Positions 61,404 to 64,000 of a stretch of 64,000 bases of DNA are shown in pieces. The notes under the pieces are model-generated. The model did not search any database. It was not told where the DNA came from and was given only the letters and a program-made list of their open reading frames with translations. The position numbers and the translations under genes were made by a program. The stretch is from Lentisphaera araneosa HTCC2155. GTDB taxonomy: Bacteria > Verrucomicrobiota > Lentisphaeria > Lentisphaerales > Lentisphaeraceae. The stretch spans positions 1-64,000 of the forward strand of contig NZ_ABCK01000022.1 of NCBI RefSeq assembly GCF_000170755.1, read 5' to 3'. Every line of letters starts with the position of its first letter. The stretch's first letter is position 1.

Positions 61404-63716
61404 ATGAATGAATTACGTGAAGGGCTCAAGAAGTTCTTCTCCTTTGATACCTTTCTCGAGGGTCAAGATCAAGTTATTGAGCAAGTGTATAAGGGTGACG
61501 ATATTTGTGTCGTTATGCCCACTGGTGCAGGGAAATCCCTGTGTTACCAACTTCCCGCTTTAGTTAGACCCGGTTATACGGTGGTGATTTCACCACTGAT
61601 TGCTTTGATGAAAGACCAGGTTGATGCCCTCAAGAATAAGGGGATTGCCGCCGAGTACATCAATAGTACTCAGAGTCAAAGTATGCAAAATGCCATACTT
61701 ATGCAGGCTCAGCAAGGAATGATTAAATTGCTCTACGTGGCTCCTGAACGCATGAGATCTCAGGCCTTCCGCGATTTACTTAAAGATTATCCCCCGGAAA
61801 GCTTAGTGGTGGATGAAGCTCACTGTATATCGCAATGGGGGCACGATTTCCGCCCAGATTACACGCGCTTGGGTGAATCAGCCGAGAAACTTGGAATTAA
61901 ACAAATTTGTGCCTTTACGGCAACGGCAACTCCACGAGTCAGAGAAGATATCAAAAAACAACTGCACCGCCCCGCGATGGATGTGGTGGTCACAGGTTTT
62001 GCTCGGCCCAATTTGAGTCTAAGTATAGAAGATTGCTCCAAAAAGGATCAGAAACTCGAAAAAATTCGCGAACTCATGGAAGATCGCAAGCCAACAATCA
62101 TTTATTGCGCGACTCGCAAAGCGGTGGAAGAAGTGATGGACGGCTTATCCGTGCGAGGTTATCATGGTGGAATGAGTGATAAAGATCGCAATGATGCACA
62201 AGATTACTTTTTGTATGACCCGAATCCCGTTTTAGCCGCGACTAATGCTTTTGGTATGGGCATTGACCGAGCCGACATTCGTCAGGTGATTCACTACAAC
62301 TTTCCTGGCGCTCTAGAAGCCTATTATCAAGAAGTTGGGCGTGCAGGCCGAGATGGTGAACAATCTACTTGTGTTTTATTATTCTCTTTTGCGGATCGCT
62401 ATACACATGAATTTTTGATTGACCTCAATAATCCCGATGAAGCGATTATAAAAAGCACTTGGGATACTCTGCGCAAGATGTGTCGAGATACAGGAGAAAA
62501 TCACTTTGAGATGACTTTGAGTGAATTGGCGGAGTCGATTCCCAAAGCTAAGGGTGACCAACAACTTTCGGGTGTGATGAAAGAGTTGGAGAAAAGTAAT
62601 TATATTCGTCGTGGCTTTCGACAAGAAAATACGGGAAAAATGGGTTTTGCTAAGAGTCGCGAAGAACTGCTCGCTGACTTTCCGACGGCCAAGACTCAGC
62701 GAGCGATTTTTATTCATCGCTTTTTAGATCGCTATGGTGAGTCTCTGATGAATGGGGCGATGATTGATATTTCCTATTATCAGATGTGTTCGATTACGGG
62801 TTTAAAGCCAGAGCAAGTCAAACGCGTGTTGAACGCACTTAAAGGCGAACAAATTCATTGGGAACCGCCGTTTTCTGGCAGAAGCTTTGAAGTTTTATCA
62901 CAAGATGAATTAGAAATTGATTTTTCGGGTTTGAGAAAGAGGCGCGAATCAGAGATTGAACGCCTGGATGAAATGATCACTTATGTTCATACTCGTGATT
63001 GTCGTCAGGATTACCTTATTAAATACTTTGGTGCGGATGATTCAACTTGGCGCTGTGGAACCTGTGACCGTTGTCAGCCTGCGTCAGGCACAGGTGGGGA
63101 ATATCGTCGTCTAACTGAAGTTGAGACGCGTCAGGCGCTGCGTTTGATGGAGGCAGTGGACAATTTTAGCGGTTATTTAGGTTTATCGAAAATTGCCATG
63201 CTAGTGACTGGCAGTCGCGATGCCTCGATTATTGGTAGTCGCTTGAAGGATTCTGATCATTATGGCTGTTTGGATATGTTGGATCAATCTCACGTACGAG
63301 AGCTCTTGCAAAGTTTGGAGGGTAAGGGCTTGGTGAAACGCACCAAAGATAAGTACCCCGTTTTAAAAGTGACCACCATGGGGCATGAATTCATCGAAAG
63401 ACCGAAAGCGCTTGAAATCATGGTTCCAGGTAAAAAGAAACGCATCAAACGCGAACCTTCGCGGGCGACGGCAGCGATTCAACGCAAAAAGAAAGTTGAG
63501 GGCGGTGACCTGTACGAAGAAATGCGTCAATTGCGCAATCAGCTCGCTAAACGCGATGACGTGGAGCCCTGGTTAGTGCTGAGCAATGCCGCACTCAAAG
63601 CTTTGGAAGATGAAAAACCTGCTGATTTAGAAGCCTTTCGAAAAATTAAAGGCATTGGTGATTACCGAGCCGCACGTTACGGCAAAGACTTTTTAGAGCT
63701 TATTGCAGGGAAATGA
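61404..63716 (+). CDS. recQ: ATP-dependent DNA helicase RecQ
   Basis: 770 residues, somewhat longer than E. coli RecQ. Motif 0 and I: FFSFDTFLEGQDQVIEQV and MPTGAGKSLCYQLPAL; motif II VVDEAHCISQWGHDFRPDY; TATATPRVREDI; motif V/VI ATNAFGMGIDRADIRQVIHY and YQEVGRAGRDGE. Zinc site CRQDYLIKYFGAD followed by CGTCDRC; winged-helix RQC region; a C-terminal HRDC domain (LYEEMRQLRNQLAKRDDVEP, IKGIGDYRAARYG). It unwinds DNA 3' to 5' in recombination and replication repair. Coupled with the preceding AAA+ regulator. Confidence 0.96.
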   Translation: MNELREGLKKFFSFDTFLEGQDQVIEQVYKGDDICVVMPTGAGKSLCYQLPALVRPGYTVVISPLIALMKDQVDALKNKGIAAEYINSTQSQSMQNAILMQAQQGMIKLLYVAPERMRSQAFRDLLKDYPPESLVVDEAHCISQWGHDFRPDYTRLGESAEKLGIKQICAFTATATPRVREDIKKQLHRPAMDVVVTGFARPNLSLSIEDCSKKDQKLEKIRELMEDRKPTIIYCATRKAVEEVMDGLSVRGYHGGMSDKDRNDAQDYFLYDPNPVLAATNAFGMGIDRADIRQVIHYNFPGALEAYYQEVGRAGRDGEQSTCVLLFSFADRYTHEFLIDLNNPDEAIIKSTWDTLRKMCRDTGENHFEMTLSELAESIPKAKGDQQLSGVMKELEKSNYIRRGFRQENTGKMGFAKSREELLADFPTAKTQRAIFIHRFLDRYGESLMNGAMIDISYYQMCSITGLKPEQVKRVLNALKGEQIHWEPPFSGRSFEVLSQDELEIDFSGLRKRRESEIERLDEMITYVHTRDCRQDYLIKYFGADDSTWRCGTCDRCQPASGTGGEYRRLTEVETRQALRLMEAVDNFSGYLGLSKIAMLVTGSRDASIIGSRLKDSDHYGCLDMLDQSHVRELLQSLEGKGLVKRTKDKYPVLKVTTMGHEFIERPKALEIMVPGKKKRIKREPSRATAAIQRKKKVEGGDLYEEMRQLRNQLAKRDDVEPWLVLSNAALKALEDEKPADLEAFRKIKGIGDYRAARYGKDFLELIAGK

Positions 63717-63774
63717 TTTTGTTAAGTCATGCGGTGCACTAGATTAGCCGACAAATTAAAAATAGTGAATAAAT

Positions 63775-64000
63775 ATGATTAGAATTGGTGATTACAATAC
63801 TTTGCCAGTAGCTCGCTTTGTGGACTTTGGTGCCTACTTGGGAGATATAGAAACGGCAGGGGAAGTTTTACTTCCCAAACGTTACTTTCCAAAAGAGATA
63901 AACGTAGGCGATAAGCTCGAAGTCTTTGTGTACACGGATTCGGAAGATCGAATTATTGCCACGACTGAAAAGCCTTTGGCGCGCGTCGGTGAATGCGCTT
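63775..64000 (+). CDS. cvfB: CvfB-type S1 RNA-binding protein, N-terminal part
   Basis: The ATG at 63775 opens a frame that is still open at the right edge (75 codons). MIRIGDYNTLPVARFVDFGA, EVLLPKRYFPKEINVGDKLE and VFVYTDSEDRIIATTEKPLA match the first S1-like domain of CvfB/YitL proteins, which are RNA-binding and usually about 280 residues. Separated from recQ by 58 nt. Confidence 0.88.
   Translation, partial: MIRIGDYNTLPVARFVDFGAYLGDIETAGEVLLPKRYFPKEINVGDKLEVFVYTDSEDRIIATTEKPLARVGECA

Overview
The window looks like a chromosomal segment of a marine Lentisphaera-type bacterium (PVC superphylum). This is inferred from ten formylglycine-type sulfatases in one window, exported HEAT/FAD oxidoreductases, a cytochrome/beta-propeller/DUF1080 fusion, pseudopilins with PVC-type N-termini, and abundant short hairpin repeats. 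No 16S rRNA is present, so the assignment is inference. Most genes encode exported proteins for sulfated-polysaccharide breakdown.

Layout. 1-2072: end of a TRAP transporter operon (DctP fragment, DctQ, DctM), then a 19-bp tandem repeat. 2245-4725 (-): a large SUMF1-domain protein whose start codon was hit by an IS256-family element (4725-6118, 8-bp target duplication). 6390-11870: a SASA esterase followed by a DUF6288-type PDZ/HEAT gene that is split by a decayed ISNCY-like element (8174-10051). 12083-13991: group II intron with maturase. 14286-17474: beta-propeller/cytochrome c/DUF1080 gene with an internal stop. 17475-19860: repeats and a frameshifted IS110 element. 19927-22081 (-): lipoprotein and ApbE. 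22524-46962 (+): the catabolic core, with two long FAD oxidoreductases, two GH105 hydrolases, seven sulfatases, two GH99/71-like proteins and a pseudopilin. 46983-48443: REP array around a RAYT transposase. 48456-50299 (-): ECF sigma factor and a FecR-type anti-sigma protein with an extracytoplasmic DNRLRE/CBM96-like domain. 50983-53064: beta-propeller protein, repeats, tmRNA. 53179-57634 (-): three translationally coupled sulfatases with lysine-rich tails. 57853-64000: housekeeping-like genes (DNA methyltransferase, tRNA-Tyr, AAA+ regulator, RecQ, start of CvfB).

The most interesting signal is a two-box promoter, GGCAGGT-N12-CAAATTAAGT, with an invariant 12-bp gap. It lies upstream of five transcription units: apbE, both FAD oxidoreductases (the second heads the GH105/sulfatase run), the pseudopilin, and the ECF sigma gene itself. 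I infer an autoregulated ECF regulon in which the membrane anti-sigma protein with its carbohydrate-binding-like domain senses polysaccharide and switches on the degradation genes.

The window also carries heavy mobile-element traffic. Two insertions can be undone on paper to restore intact genes. Three families of short hairpin repeats fill the long intergenic spaces. One of them (REP) is tied to a RAYT gene that carries REP copies inside its own reading frame.
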